From positions 13,814,974-13,878,973 of the forward strand of contig NC_060024.1 in NCBI RefSeq assembly GCF_021134715.1: a stretch of DNA of 64,000 bases, given 5' to 3'. The stretch comes from Daphnia pulex. Lineage: Eukaryota > Arthropoda > Branchiopoda > Diplostraca > Daphniidae. A program made the translations under genes and the position numbers. Below are positions 10,267 to 22,356 of the stretch, in pieces. The notes under the pieces are model-generated. The model had not been told where the DNA came from. It worked only from the letters and a program-made list of their open reading frames with translations, and made no database searches. Each line of letters begins with the position of its first letter. Position 1 is the stretch's first letter.

Positions 10267-13200
10267 ACTGTTCCTCTTAGATAAGCGTTTTTTTTGTCAT
10301 TATGTATGCGTATTTTATCAGTTTAAATAATGCACCATATGTGGTTATTCTCACTACGCACTCTTCTTCCTTGCCCAGGAAATCTCTCTAAGCAAAGCTA
10401 ATCAAGATGGACTTGCCCTGTCTTAATTGACTGTGTTTGCTAATTACAGCAAGTAATCCGCTAAATAATGAGAAAAACAAACAATAGTAAAATCACTTAA
10501 ATGGATCTGTTAAAACTCTCACAAAAAAAATTGCGTTAAGAATAGAAATTTTTTAAATTAAACTTACTAAATCTTGTATATAATATTTTCCTACTTCATA
10601 AAACTTCCTTAAAAATTAAAAATAAAAAAAGTCTTACCCGGGTATTGAACAGATGGCGTGCGGCACCGTAGCACAAGGCACAAGGCACAAGGCTCCAGCC
10701 ACTCGGCCAACTGTTCCTCTTACATAAGCGTATTTTTTGTCATTATGTATGCGTATTTTATCAGTTTAAATAATGCACCATATGTCGTTATTCTCACTAC
10801 GCACTCTTCTTCCTTGCCCAGGAAATCTCTCTAAGCAAAGCTAATCAAGATGGACTTTCCCTGTCTTAATTGACTGTGTTTGCTAATTACAGCAAGTAAT
10901 CCGCTAAATAATGAGAAAAACAAACAATAGTAAAATCACTTAAATGGATCTGTTAAAACTCTCACAAAAAAAATTGCGTTTAGAATAGAAATTTTTTAAA
11001 TTAAACTTACTAAATCTTGTATATAGTATTTTCCTACTTCATAAAACTTCCTTAAAAATTAAAAATAAAAAAAGTCTTACCCGGGTATTGAACAGATGGC
11101 GTGCGGCACCGTAGCACAAGGCACAAGGCACAAGGCTCCAGCCACTCGGCCAACTGTTCCTCTTAGATAAGCGTTTTTTTGTCATTATGTATGCGAATTT
11201 TATCAGTTTAAATAATGCACCATATGTGGTTATTCTCACTACGCACTCTTCTTCCTTGCCCAGGAAATCTCTCTAAGCAAAGCTAATCAAGATGGACTTG
11301 CCCTGTCTTAATTGACTGTGTGTGCTAATTACAGCAAGTAATCCGCTAAATAATGAGGAAAAACAAACAATAGTAAAATCACTTAAATGGATCTGTTAAA
11401 ACTCTCACAAAAAAAAATTGCGTTTAGAATAGAATTTTTTTTAATTAAACTTACTAAATCTTGTATATAATATTTTCCTACTTCATAAAACTTCGTTAAA
11501 AATAAAAAATAAAAAAAGTCTTACCCGGGTATTGAACAGATGGCGTGCGGCACCGTAGCACAAGGCACAAGGCACAAGGCTCCAGCCACTCGGCCAACTG
11601 TTCCTCTTAGATAAGCGTTTTTTTTGTCATTATGTATGCGTATTTTATCAGTTTAAATAATGCACCATATGTGGTTATTCTCACTACGCACTCTTCTTCC
11701 TTGCCCAGGAAATCTCTCTAAGCAAAGCTAATCAAGATGGACTTGCCCTGTCTTAATTGACTGTGTTTGCTAATTACAGCAAGTAATCCGCTAAATAATG
11801 AGAAAAACAAACAATAGTAAAATCACTTAAATGGATCTGTTAAAACTCTCACAAAAAAAATTGCGTTAAGAATAGAAATTTTTTTAATTAAACTTACTAA
11901 ATCTTGTATATAATATTTTCCTACTTCATAAAACTTCCTTAAAAATTAAAAATAAAAAAAGTCTTACCCGGGTATTGAACAGATGGCGTGCGGCACCGTA
12001 GCACAAGGCACAAGGCACAAGGCTCCAGCCACTCGGCCAACTGTTCCTCTTACATAAGCGTTTTTTTTGTCATTATGTATGCGTATTTTATCAGTTTAAA
12101 TAATGCACCATATGTCGTTATTCTCACAACGCACTCTTCTTCCTTGCCCAGGAAATCTCTCTAAGCAAAGCTAATCAAGATGGACTTGCCCTGTCTTAAT
12201 TGACTGTGTGTGCTAATTACAGCAAGTAATCCGCTAAATAATGAGAAAAACAAACAATAGTAAAATCACTTAAATGGATCTGTTAAAACTCTCACAAAAA
12301 AAATTGCGTTAAGAATAGAAATTTTTTAAATTAAACTTACTAAATTTTGTATATAATATTTTCCTACTTCATAAAACTTCGTTAAAAATAAAAAATAAAA
12401 AAAGTCTTACCCGGGTATTGAACAGATGGCGTGCGGCACCGTAGCACAAGGCACAAGGCACAAGGCTCCAGCCACTCGGCCAACTGTTCCTCTTAGATAA
12501 GCGTTTTTTTTGTCATTATGTATGCGTATTTTATCAGTTTAAATAATGCACCATATGTGGTTATTCTCACTACGCACTCTTCTTCCTTGCCCAGGAAATC
12601 TCTCTAAGCAAAGCTAATCAAGATGGACTTGCCCTGTCTTAATTGACTGTGTTTGCTAATTACAGCAAGTAATCCGCTAAATAATGAGAAAAACAAACAA
12701 TAGTAAAATCACTTAAATGGATCTGTTAAAACTCTCACAAAAAAAATTGCGTTAAGAATAGAAATTTTTTAAATTAAACTTACTAAATTTTGTATATAAT
12801 ATTTTCCTACTTCATAAAACTTCGTTAAAAATAAAAAATAAAAAAAGTCTTACCCGGGTATTGAACAGATGGCGTGCGGCACCGTAGCACAAGGCACAAG
12901 GCACAAGGCTCCAGCCACTCGGCCAACTGTTCCTCTTAGATAAGCGTTTTTTTTGTCATTATGTATGCGTATTTTATCAGTTTAAATAATGCACCATATG
13001 TGGTTATTCTCACTACGCACTCTTCTTCCTTGCCCAGGAAATCTCTCTAAGCAAAGCTAATCAAGATGGACTTGCCCTGTCTTAATTGACTGTGTTTGCT
13101 AATTACAGCAAGTAATCCGCTAAATAATGAGAAAAACAAACAATAGTAAAATCACTTAAATGGATCTGTTAAAACTCTCACAAAAAAAATTGCGTTAAGA

Positions 13201-13860
13201 ATAGAAATTTTTTAAATTAAACTTACTAAATCTTGTATATAATATTTTCCTACTTCATAAAACTTCGTTAAAAATAAAAAATAAAAAAAGTCTTACCCGG
13301 GTATTGAACAGATGGCGTGCGGCACCGTAGCACAAGGCACAAGGCACAAGGCTCCAGCCACTCGGCCAACTGTTCCTCTTAGATAAGCGTATTTTTTGTC
13401 ATTATGTATGCGTATTTTATCAGTTTAAATAATGCACCATATGTCGTTATTCTCACTACGCACTCTTCTTCCTTGCCCAGGAAATCTCTCTAAGCAAAGC
13501 TAATCAAGATGGACTTTCCCTGTCTTAATTGACTGTGTTTGCTAATTACAGCAAGTAATCCGCTAAATAATGAGAAAAACAAACAATAGTAAAATCACTT
13601 AAATGGATCTGTTAAAACTCTCAAAAAAAAATTGCGTTAAGAATAGAAATTTTTTAAATTAAACTTACTAAATCTTGTATATAATATTTTCCTACTTCAT
13701 AAAACTTCCTTAAAAATTAAAAATAAAAAAAGTCTTACCCGGGTATTGAACAGATGGCGTGCGGCACCGTAGCACAAGGCACAAGGCACAAGGCTCCAGC
13801 CACTCGGCCAACTGTTCCTCTTACATAAGCGTATTTTTTGTCATTATGTATGCGTATTTT

Positions 13861-14455
13861 TGCGAGCCCGAAGGTCGAAGCTAATAATCGCATACGCAGA
13901 AAAAAAAAGCCATGTCACTTTGTCTGTCTGTCTGTATGTAACGCTCCATAGCTCGGGTGTTTCACGACAGATTTCAGACTTTTTGGTCTTAAAAATTACA
14001 CAAAAAATATGCGGTGCGACCAGAACAAAAATAATTCCATTTACTTAATTAGTTCTCCTGTAATTAATGAAAAACTGCTAAAATAATTGCTGAACGACTA
14101 GTGACATCTGGCGGTTGCGACTACAACTTTTTCACTTTCACATCAAATCACCACCAGATGTTATTTATGTTTTGTAGTTATTTGACTAAATGATGGTTAT
14201 TTTTAAATTCAATTATTGAACTTTATGTGTAAAAATTGGAAAATATGAGTTGATCAAACCAAACGTAAATAACTTGCAAGGATATTGAACTGCGTCAGAA
14301 AAATCCCGTTTTAAGACCTAAAAGTCTGTGAAAAAAGCGTGAATTGTGAACAAGTCCGACTTAACAATAGGCCCTGAATTTGTCATTTAAGACAGTTTTC
14401 AACTGGCTTACGACTATCCATTCGCGGCGAGCTGATAAGCTTGCTTTTCTATCTT
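13861..14455. mobile_element. 595-bp insertion in the left array, family not recognised
   Basis: The 443-bp periodicity is broken between landmarks 13735 and 14774 by about 596 extra bases, and flanking unit sequence resumes exactly (TATGCGTATTTT before, ATCAGTTTAAATAATG after). The insert starts TGCGAGCCCGAAGG and has GTCTGTCTGTCTGT near 13,922. About ten bases from its right end it carries an imperfect hairpin, GCGAGCT-GATA-AGCTTGC (14427-14444). It has no significant coding sequence and at most a 2-bp TT target duplication. A subterminal 3' hairpin and negligible duplication are reminiscent of a non-autonomous Helitron, but the CTRR end is not present, so the class stays open. Confidence 0.55.
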
Positions 14456-17400
14456 ATCAGTTTAAATAATGCACCATATGTCGTTATTCTCACTACGCAC
14501 TCTTCTTCCTTGCCCAGGAAATCTCTCTAAGCAAAGCTAATCAAGAGTGACTTTCCCTGTCTTAATTGACTGTGTTTGCTAATTACAGCAAGTAATCCGC
14601 TAAATAATGAGAAAAACAAACAATAGTAAAATCACTTAAATGGATCTGTTAAAACTCTCACAAAAAAAATTTGCGTTTAGAATAGAAATTTTTTTAATTA
14701 AACTTACTAAATCTTGTATATAATATTTTCCTACTTCATAAAACTTCGTTAAAAATAAAAAATAAAAAAAGTCTTACCCGGGTATTGAACAGATGGCGTG
14801 CGGCACCGTAGCACAAGGCACAAGGCACAAGGCTCCAGCCACTCGGCCAACTGTTCCTCTTAGATAAGCGTTTTTTTTGTCATTATGTATGCGTATTTTA
14901 TCAGTTTAAATAATGCACCATATGTGGTTATTCTCACTACGCACTCTTCTTCCTTGCCCAGGAAATCTCTCTAAGCAAAGCTAATCAAGATGGACTTGCC
15001 CTGTCTTAATTGACTGTGTTTGCTAATTACAGCAAGTAATCCGCTAAATAATGAGAAAAACAAACAATAGTAAAATCACTTAAATGGATCTGTTAAAACT
15101 CTCACAAAAAAAATTGCGTTAAGAATAGAAATTTTTTAAATTAAACTTACTAAATTTTGTATATAATATTTTCCTACTTCATAAAACTTCGTTAAAAATA
15201 AAAAATAAAAAAAGTCTTACCCGGGTATTGAACAGATGGCGTGCGGCACCGTAGCACAAGGCACAAGGCACAAGGCTCCAGCCACTCGGCCAACTGTTCC
15301 TCTTAGATAAGCGTTTTTTTTGTCATTATGTATGCGTATTTTATCAGTTTAAATAATGCACCATATGTGGTTATTCTCACTACGCACTCTTCTTCCTTGC
15401 CCAGGAAATCTCTCTAAGCAAAGCTAATCAAGATGGACTTGCCCTGTCTTAATTGACTGTGTTTGCTAATTACAGCAAGTAATCCGCTAAATAATGAGAA
15501 AAACAAACAATAGTAAAATCACTTAAATGGATCTGTTAAAACTCTCACAAAAAAAATTGCGTTTAGAATAGAAATTTTTTAAATTAAACTTACTAAATCT
15601 TGTATATAATATTTTCCTACTTCATAAAACTTCGTTAAAAATAAAAAATAAAAAAAGTCTTACCCGGGTATTGAACAGATGGCGTGCGGCACCGTAGCAC
15701 AAGGCACAAGGCACAAGGCTCCAGCCACTCGGCCAACTGTTCCTCTTACATAAGCGTATTTTTTGTCATTATGTATGCGTATTTTATCAGTTTAAATAAT
15801 GCACCATATGTGGTTATTCTCACTACGCACTCTTCTTCCTTGCCCAGGAAATCTCTCTAAGCAAAGCTAATCAAGATGGACTTGCCCTGTCTTAATTGAC
15901 TGTGTTTGCTAATTACAGCAAGTAATCCGCTAAATAATGAGAAAAACAAACAATAGTAAAATCACTTAAATGGATCTGTTAAAACTCTCACAAAAAAAAT
16001 TGCGTTAAGAATAGAAATTTTTTAAATTAAACTTACTAAATCTTGTATATAATATTTTCCTACTTCATAAAACTTCGTTAAAAATTAAAAATAAAAAAAG
16101 TCTTACCCGGGTATTGAACAGATGGCGTGCGGCACCGTAGCACAAGGCACAAGGCACAAGGCTCCAGCCACTCGGCCAACTGTTCCTCTTACATAAGCGT
16201 ATTTTTTGTCATTATGTATGCGTATTTTATCAGTTTAAATAATGCACCATATGTCGTTATTCTCACTACGCACTCTTCTTCCTTGCCCAGGAAATCTCTC
16301 TAAGCAAAGCTAATCAAGATGGACTTTCCCTGTCTTAATTGACTGTGTTTGCTAATTACAGCAAGTAATCCGCTAAATAATGAGAAAAACAAACAATAGT
16401 AAAATCACTTAAATGGATCTGTTAAAACTCTCACAAAAAAAATTGCGTTTAGAATAGAAATTTTTAAAATTAAACTTACTAAATCTTGTATATAGTATTT
16501 TCCTACTTCATAAAACTTCCTTAAAAATTAAAAATAAAAAAAGTCTTACCCGGGTATTGAACAGATGGCGTGCGGCACCGTAGCACAAGGCACAAGGCAC
16601 AAGGCTCCAGCCACTCGGCCAACTGTTCCTCTTAGATAAGCGTTTTTTTTTGTCATTATGTATGCGTATTTTATCAGTTTAAATAATGCACCATATGTGG
16701 TTATTCTCACTACGCACCCTTCATCCTTGCCCAGGAAATCTCTCTAAGCAAAGCTAATCAAGATGGACTTGCCCTGTCTTAATTGACTGTGTTTGCTAAT
16801 TACAGCAAGTAATCCGCTAAATAATGAGAAAAACAAACAATAGTAAAATCACTTAAATGGATCTGTTAAAACTCTCAAAAAAAAATTGCGTTAAGAATAG
16901 AAATTTTTTAAATTAAACTTACTAAATCTTGTATATAATATTTTCCTACTTCATAAAACTTCCTTAAAAATTAAAAATAAAAAAAGTCTTACCCGGGTAT
17001 TGAACAGATGGCGTGCGGCACCCTAGCACAAGGCACAAGGCACAAGGCTCCAGCCACTCGGCCAACTGTTCCTCTTACATAAGCGTATTTTTTGTCATTA
17101 TGTATGCGTATTTTATCAGTTTAAATAATGCACCATATGTCGTTATTCTCACTACGCACTCTTCTTCCTTGCCCAGGAAATCTCTCTAAGCAAAGCTAAT
17201 CAAGATGGACTTTCCCTGTCTTAATTGACTGTGTTTGCTAATTACAGCAAGTAATCCGCTAAATAATGAGAAAAACAAACAATAGTAAAATCACTTAAAT
17301 GGATCTGTTAAAACTCTCACAAAAAAAATTTGCGTTTAGAATAGAAATTTTTTAAATTAAACTTACTAAATTTTGTATATAATATTTTCCTACTTCATAA

Positions 17401-19489
17401 AACTTCGTTAAAAATAAAAAATAAAAAAGTCTTACCCGGGTATTGAACAGATGGCGTGCGGCACCGTAGCACAAGGCACAAGGCTCCAGCCACTCGGCCA
17501 ACTGTTCCTCTTACATAAGCGTATTTTTTGTCATTATGTATGCGTATTTTATCAGTTTAAATAATGCACCATATGTCGTTATTCTCACTACGCACTCTTC
17601 TTCCTTGCCCAGGAAATCTCTCTAAGCAAAGCTAATCAAGATGGACTTTCCCTGTCTTAATTGACTGTGTTTGCTAATTACAGCAAGTAATCCGCTAAAT
17701 AATGAGAAAAACAAACAATAGTAAAATCACTTAAATGGATCTGTTAAAACTCTCACAAAAAAAATTTGCGTTTAGAATAGAAATTTTTTAAATTAAACTT
17801 ACTAAATTTTGTATATAATATTTTCCTACTTCATAAAACTTCGTTAAAAATAAAAAATAAAAAAGTCTTACCCGGGTATTGAACAGATGGCGTGCGGCAC
17901 CGTAGCACAAGGCACAAGGCACAAGGCTCCAGCCACTCGGCCAACTGTTCCTCTTAGATAAGCGTTTTTTTTGTCATTATGTATGCGTATTTTATCAGTT
18001 TAAATAATGCACCATATGTGGTTATTCTCACTACGCACTCTTCATCCTTGCCCAGGAAATCTCTCTAAGCAAAGCTAATCAAGATGGACTTGCCCTGTCT
18101 TAATTGACTGTGTTTGCTAATTACAGCAAGTAATCCGCTAAATAATGAGAAAAACAAACAATAGTAAAATCGCTTAAATGGATCTGTTAAAACTCTCACA
18201 AAAAAAATTGCGTTTAGAATAGAAATTTTTTAAATTAAACTTACTAAATTTTGTATATAATATTTTCCTACTTCATAAAACTTCGTTAAAAATAAAAAAT
18301 AAAAAAAGTCTTACCCGGGTATTGAACAGATGGCGTGCGGCACCGTAGCACAAGGCACAAGGCACAAGGCTCCAGCCACTCGGCCAACTGTTCCTCTTAC
18401 ATAAGCGTATTTTTTGTCATTATGTATGCGTATTTTATCAGTTTAAATAATGCACCATATGTCATTATTCTCACTACGCACTCTTCTTCCTTGCCCAGGA
18501 AATCTCTCTAAGCAAAGCTAATCAAGATGGACTTTCCCTGTCTTAATTGACTGTGTTTGCTAATTACAGCAAGTAATCCGCTAAATAATGAGAAAAACAA
18601 ACAATAGTAAAATCACTTAAATGGATCTGTTAAAACTCTCACAAAAAAAATTGCGTTTAGAATAGAAATTTTTTAAATTAAACTTACTAAATTTTGTATA
18701 TAATATTTTCCTACTTCATAAAACTTCCTTAAAAATAAAAAATAAAAAAATTTTACCCGGGTATTGAACAGATGGCGTGCGGCACCGTAGCACAAGGCAC
18801 AAGGCACAAGGCTCCAGCCACTCGGCCAACTGTTCCTATTACATAAGCGGATTTTTCGTCATTATAAATGCGTATTTTATCAGTTTAGTCCATAATGTAT
18901 AATATATGGTTATTCTCACTACGCACTTCTCTCTTCTTCCTTGCCCAGGAAATATCTCTATGCAAAGCTAATCAAGATGGACCTGCCCTGTCTTGATTGA
19001 CTGTATGTCATTTTTATCGAAAATCTTTTTTGTTTTGAGATAAAGAAGACGAAATCCGGACTTTTTGTCCGATCGGAAAATGTTGGTAAAATAAAATATT
19101 ATTGGTTTATTTATATTTTTAAAAATTAATTATTATTATTAAAGAGGCGTCTACTTTGATACGACAAATGAATTTAATTGAGACTGTTTTGATTGACTCT
19201 CTGATTGACTTATCAAAATTTGATTAAACTCCGTCGAGCTAAAATGGCATCGCTGTTAAAACGGAAGTTCGTCTGCATTCTCCACCCTGCCAGTCTGCCA
19301 CTCTGATGCTGTTCTGAAGAGAGCGTGATTGAAACAGATTGTGGCTGAGTGACCGGCCTTTACAATTTACGTTAACCAGTCGTGGGGAGAGGAGTAGTTT
19401 TACAAAGTAGAGTGAAATTGAATTAATTGCCTAAAAAGTTCATTGACGTTAGTATTCTTTTGTTTGTTCTAAATTGCCTGATCTAAAAA

Positions 19490-20115
19490 TCATGTGTTGC
19501 TATCACAAGTATCCCGTCCCCTTACGCGTAATTGAAAATGTGTAGGTAGTAACCGATAAAATGTGAGAAAACAGTTAAGCATTCGACATCTCTTAGAATA
19601 AGATCTCATCGGTACGAGAGGTGAGGCGTCGATGGTTTCTCTTGCATATGACTTTCAATATCTCCATACTGAAAATGGTGGAACTATTGGGAAATTTTTC
19701 GTGTGATTCTTAGCCAATGTTACAGCATCATTTAGCTGATGCACGACAAGACTATACTTTCCAAGTACTGTGTGACTTTTATAATTGTCTGTGCCTTTGG
19801 AAGAATCCGTTTAAGAAGAATATCTTGTAACAAGGTTGAACTAGCTGTAGCCACTGTAACCTATTCCTGAAGCTATAGACACAATGCGTGGTTAATATAG
19901 CAATTTCTCCAATTTACATGTGGATAGTCATGGATCATAGCTTCACAATGTATAACAAAATATCCCAGCTTAAGAAAAGTTAGTAGCCAATGAGAAAAAT
20001 GTAAAAGTTAATGGAAGCCTGAATTTTGCCTACACGTTCCAGATTCAAAGGAGAGGGTTGAAATTGATGACCTGATCATTCTCACCCAGCTGATCACTGA
20101 CTTTCTATTAAATAC
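19490..20115 (-). pseudogene. chemoreceptor-like (gustatory receptor-like) gene relic, arm 1 copy
   Basis: Diverged copy of the relic at 43,829-44,437. On the - strand it retains the equivalent of the KYRLVVHQLNDAVTLAKN stretch, but with several disruptions. A stop codon occurs at the same place as in the other copies (TAA here, TAG there), which could instead mark a GT splice donor. Identification as a gustatory receptor fragment rests on a membrane helix followed by this loop pattern and is tentative. Confidence 0.3.
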
Positions 20116-20792
20116 TTTTTAACAATCAATCTTTTTATTATTATCCAGTAAAATTTGTGTATTTCTAGAATGAAAGTGTAAAGAACAAATTCAAATTGAG
20201 ACTAATTTACTGTTTTATTTCCGAAGTTGTTATCCTAACTGCTGTGCAATCTTTTTTTGTTCCAGTTTGAAGGTGTGCCAACATTGGGGCTCACCACCGC
20301 ATCCCGCGTGAATTTGTCTACCCTTTTCAACAAGCAGTTGGTGACCAAACAGCAGTAAAGTTAGACGGTTGGCTGACTGCAATTTCATGATGGAGAATGC
20401 CACTATGTCTTCCACAGTATCTAACGGGTATGTATCTGACAATTTCCCTTGTATTTGTTTGGAAGTGCCAAGTGTGTGTTGTTTGGCTCTTTGTTATACC
20501 AGCCCCAGTTGGGAAACAAATTTGTTCAGTGAGGATCGATAGAATTCTGAGATATGTGAGATTAGACTGGCTTTCTTGTCAGATCATTTTAGCGCTTCGT
20601 ATTTTTGCTTCTCATGAGTTATCCATTTAATTTTTAGTACAGCATTGATTTATTCATAACTAATTGCAACTGAATGAAAGACGAGACTAGATAGAAAATT
20701 TTCAAATCGACAACTTTTGTATTCAGAATTACGATCAACGTATCAGCGACTTAGCAGCAACAATCAAGAGAATTTAGAGAATCGAAATTCGG

Positions 20793-21959
20793 TTAATGAA
20801 GAATCTTGTGAACCTTGTTCTTGAGTCGGAATCTAAAGGCGTCCCCGATCGTTTGGGACGGACACATTCCTTTCAACCATCGACTATTAGGCCTCGGCCA
20901 CTTTCCTGGCTTACCTTTGAGTTGGGGCGATTTTTTGGCTTGCAGGAAGCTGCGATGGACGGTAGTGACGCGGCGAGCTGTTAATGCAGAGAATTGCTGA
21001 TTGGCCTGGTCTCTGGATGCGATGAGGCGATCAAGGCGTTTCTGGACGCGTGCGGCTGCTTCTGGACAGTGAATCGCTGTCAGGATATAAACACAATCCT
21101 TTAAGTATATTTCCCAATTATAGAAGACGTTCTCTTGCATATCATGACTTACCGCATGCCGCCCCTCCATCGCTCCTTCCAGTCTTGTTATCAATTCATC
21201 TTCATCTTGCGTCCCGGGCGGAACGAAAAAGCAGTCTGCGCTGCATTTGTCCAAAATGAACTTACTCAGCTCATATGCGTCCAACACGGAAGTCCAATTC
21301 GCTCTGATGTTATTTGAATCGATGAATGTGCGAAGATTCGGCGCCACATCTTGAAGAAAAGTGTCAAACACTATGTGCCCAATCGCTATGGCGGCCGATC
21401 GTTTGGAGGATGTCCATTTAGTCGTCTGTTCCGAAGCCATACTCATGAAAATAGTGTTTTTCGACACGGTGTAGGGTCGTCGTCCGTGCGAGGAAAGTAG
21501 ACGCGTCTTCATTTTTCGTAACTTTTGGGCTAGCGACTTTGCCCCAATCATGTTCGCAACTGCAATCCAAGCTCGTAGAAACTGCTGCCATTCCCTCCAG
21601 ACAACGGGTAAAACACCGTGGAAGACGGCGTTTCTGCCATAATTGGCCTTACGTAGTGTTGCGGTAGCGACTTCCACTCGACGTTTGGTTGTTCCAAAGA
21701 AATTCGGTATCTGTTGATTATAGTCAATCATTTTCTTGAGAAGGGTGGACGTGTCTTGATATTTGCGAGGGGCCAATCCCCATGACTTGAGAAACTGCTT
21801 TAATTCTCGTTTGAAAAGGAGGAGGGCTCTAGCCAAATGTTTTGTAATAAAAATGGCTTTTTTTTCTTGAACGCGGGTAAGCCTGTTCAGTGCAAGTTTC
21901 TTCCTTTTCGACAACTTTCCCCTGCGGGCTCCATTTCGGTTCTGCTGTTCTGTTACCAT
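20793..21959 (-). CDS. putative tandem-HEPN protein, arm 1 copy (388 aa, unrecognised family)
   Basis: Intronless frame of 388 codons. It is a divergent paralogue of the identical pair at 41,960-43,132 and 52,217-53,389. The first ~30 residues differ heavily, and a further nine or so substitutions lie before residue ~185. The C-terminal ~200 residues are identical to the other copies, suggesting gene conversion. Both R-x4-H motifs (GRNAVFH and GRHAVSH) are intact. The start is ATG 21959, preceded by ATACAAAT, and an AATAAA signal lies on the - strand near 20,655. The product is basic, Trp-rich and without signal peptide or membrane helices, so probably cytosolic or nuclear. Function is unknown; HEPN proteins are often RNases or RNA/nucleotide-binding factors, so a role in RNA cleavage is only an inference. 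Confidence 0.72.
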   Translation of the reverse strand: MVTEQQNRNGARRGKLSKRKKLALNRLTRVQEKKAIFITKHLARALLLFKRELKQFLKSWGLAPRKYQDTSTLLKKMIDYNQQIPNFFGTTKRRVEVATATLRKANYGRNAVFHGVLPVVWREWQQFLRAWIAVANMIGAKSLAQKLRKMKTRLLSSHGRRPYTVSKNTIFMSMASEQTTKWTSSKRSAAIAIGHIVFDTFLQDVAPNLRTFIDSNNIRANWTSVLDAYELSKFILDKCSADCFFVPPGTQDEDELITRLEGAMEGRHAVSHDMQENVFYNWEIYLKDCVYILTAIHCPEAAARVQKRLDRLIASRDQANQQFSALTARRVTTVHRSFLQAKKSPQLKGKPGKWPRPNSRWLKGMCPSQTIGDAFRFRLKNKVHKILH

Positions 21960-22208
21960 ATTTGTATTTCAAAGTTAAAGCTGGAGGTTTCTAGTAGAAG
22001 ATGGAAGATCTATCATTTAACTGAACTTTCCATTAACTGCCGGTCTTTATCAAGGTTTGGGTGTGTCGTAGGTTGTTAGCAACCGCCAATCGGGCTTGTT
22101 TTTGCATAATTTGATTTGATTTAAAATCTATTGACTTTAAATGATTACTGCTAATGAAATAACCACATAATTACAAACAATGATCAATTATTATGATACT
22201 GATATTGT

Positions 22209-22356
22209 TTCTCCTTAATTAAGAATTTCTACTCTTACGTTGAGCAGTCCTGAATTCAACCCCTCTCTATTCGAGTTCTATTCTAAACGAATTTTCATGT
22301 CACCCCCGATGGTTGATTGATCAACATAAAAGTAGAAATTTCTTAATAAAGGAGAA
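22209..22356. mobile_element. 148-bp MITE with ~33-bp terminal inverted repeats, arm 1 copy
   Basis: The left end TTCTCCTTAATTAAGAATTT is mirrored at the right end (AAATTTCTTAATAAAGGAGAA), with pairing continuing through TCTACTCTTACGTTG and CAACATAAAAGTAGA. The core of about 75 bp has no coding capacity. The same element is present in all three arms, so it inserted before the arm duplications. No clear target duplication beyond short T/A runs is visible, so the superfamily is not assigned. Confidence 0.7.

Larger units (their letters stand above)
8318..19008 (-). repeat. left tandem array, about 23 copies of a 443-bp tRNA/SINE-like unit
   Basis: The landmark CCCGGGTATTGAAC recurs at about 8424, 8875, 9303, 9747, 10191, 10634, 11077, 11521, 11964, 12407, 12850, 13293, 13735, 14774, 15217, 15660, 16103, 16546, 16989, 17431, 17868, 18311 and 18754, so the period is 443 bp. 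One gap is longer because of an insertion at 13,861. The first two or three units and the last are diverged and resemble the right array; the interior is strongly homogenised. On the - strand each core unit has a TATA-like stretch, an A-box, a triplicated 7-bp CCTTGTG motif, a B-box and a T-rich stretch. The array ends at 19,005-19,008 against the palindrome arm. Confidence 0.95.

Noticed and set aside
8318-19008. CRISPR-like repeat array
   Set aside because: Units are 443 bp, repeated throughout without unique spacers, in an intron-bearing eukaryotic context.
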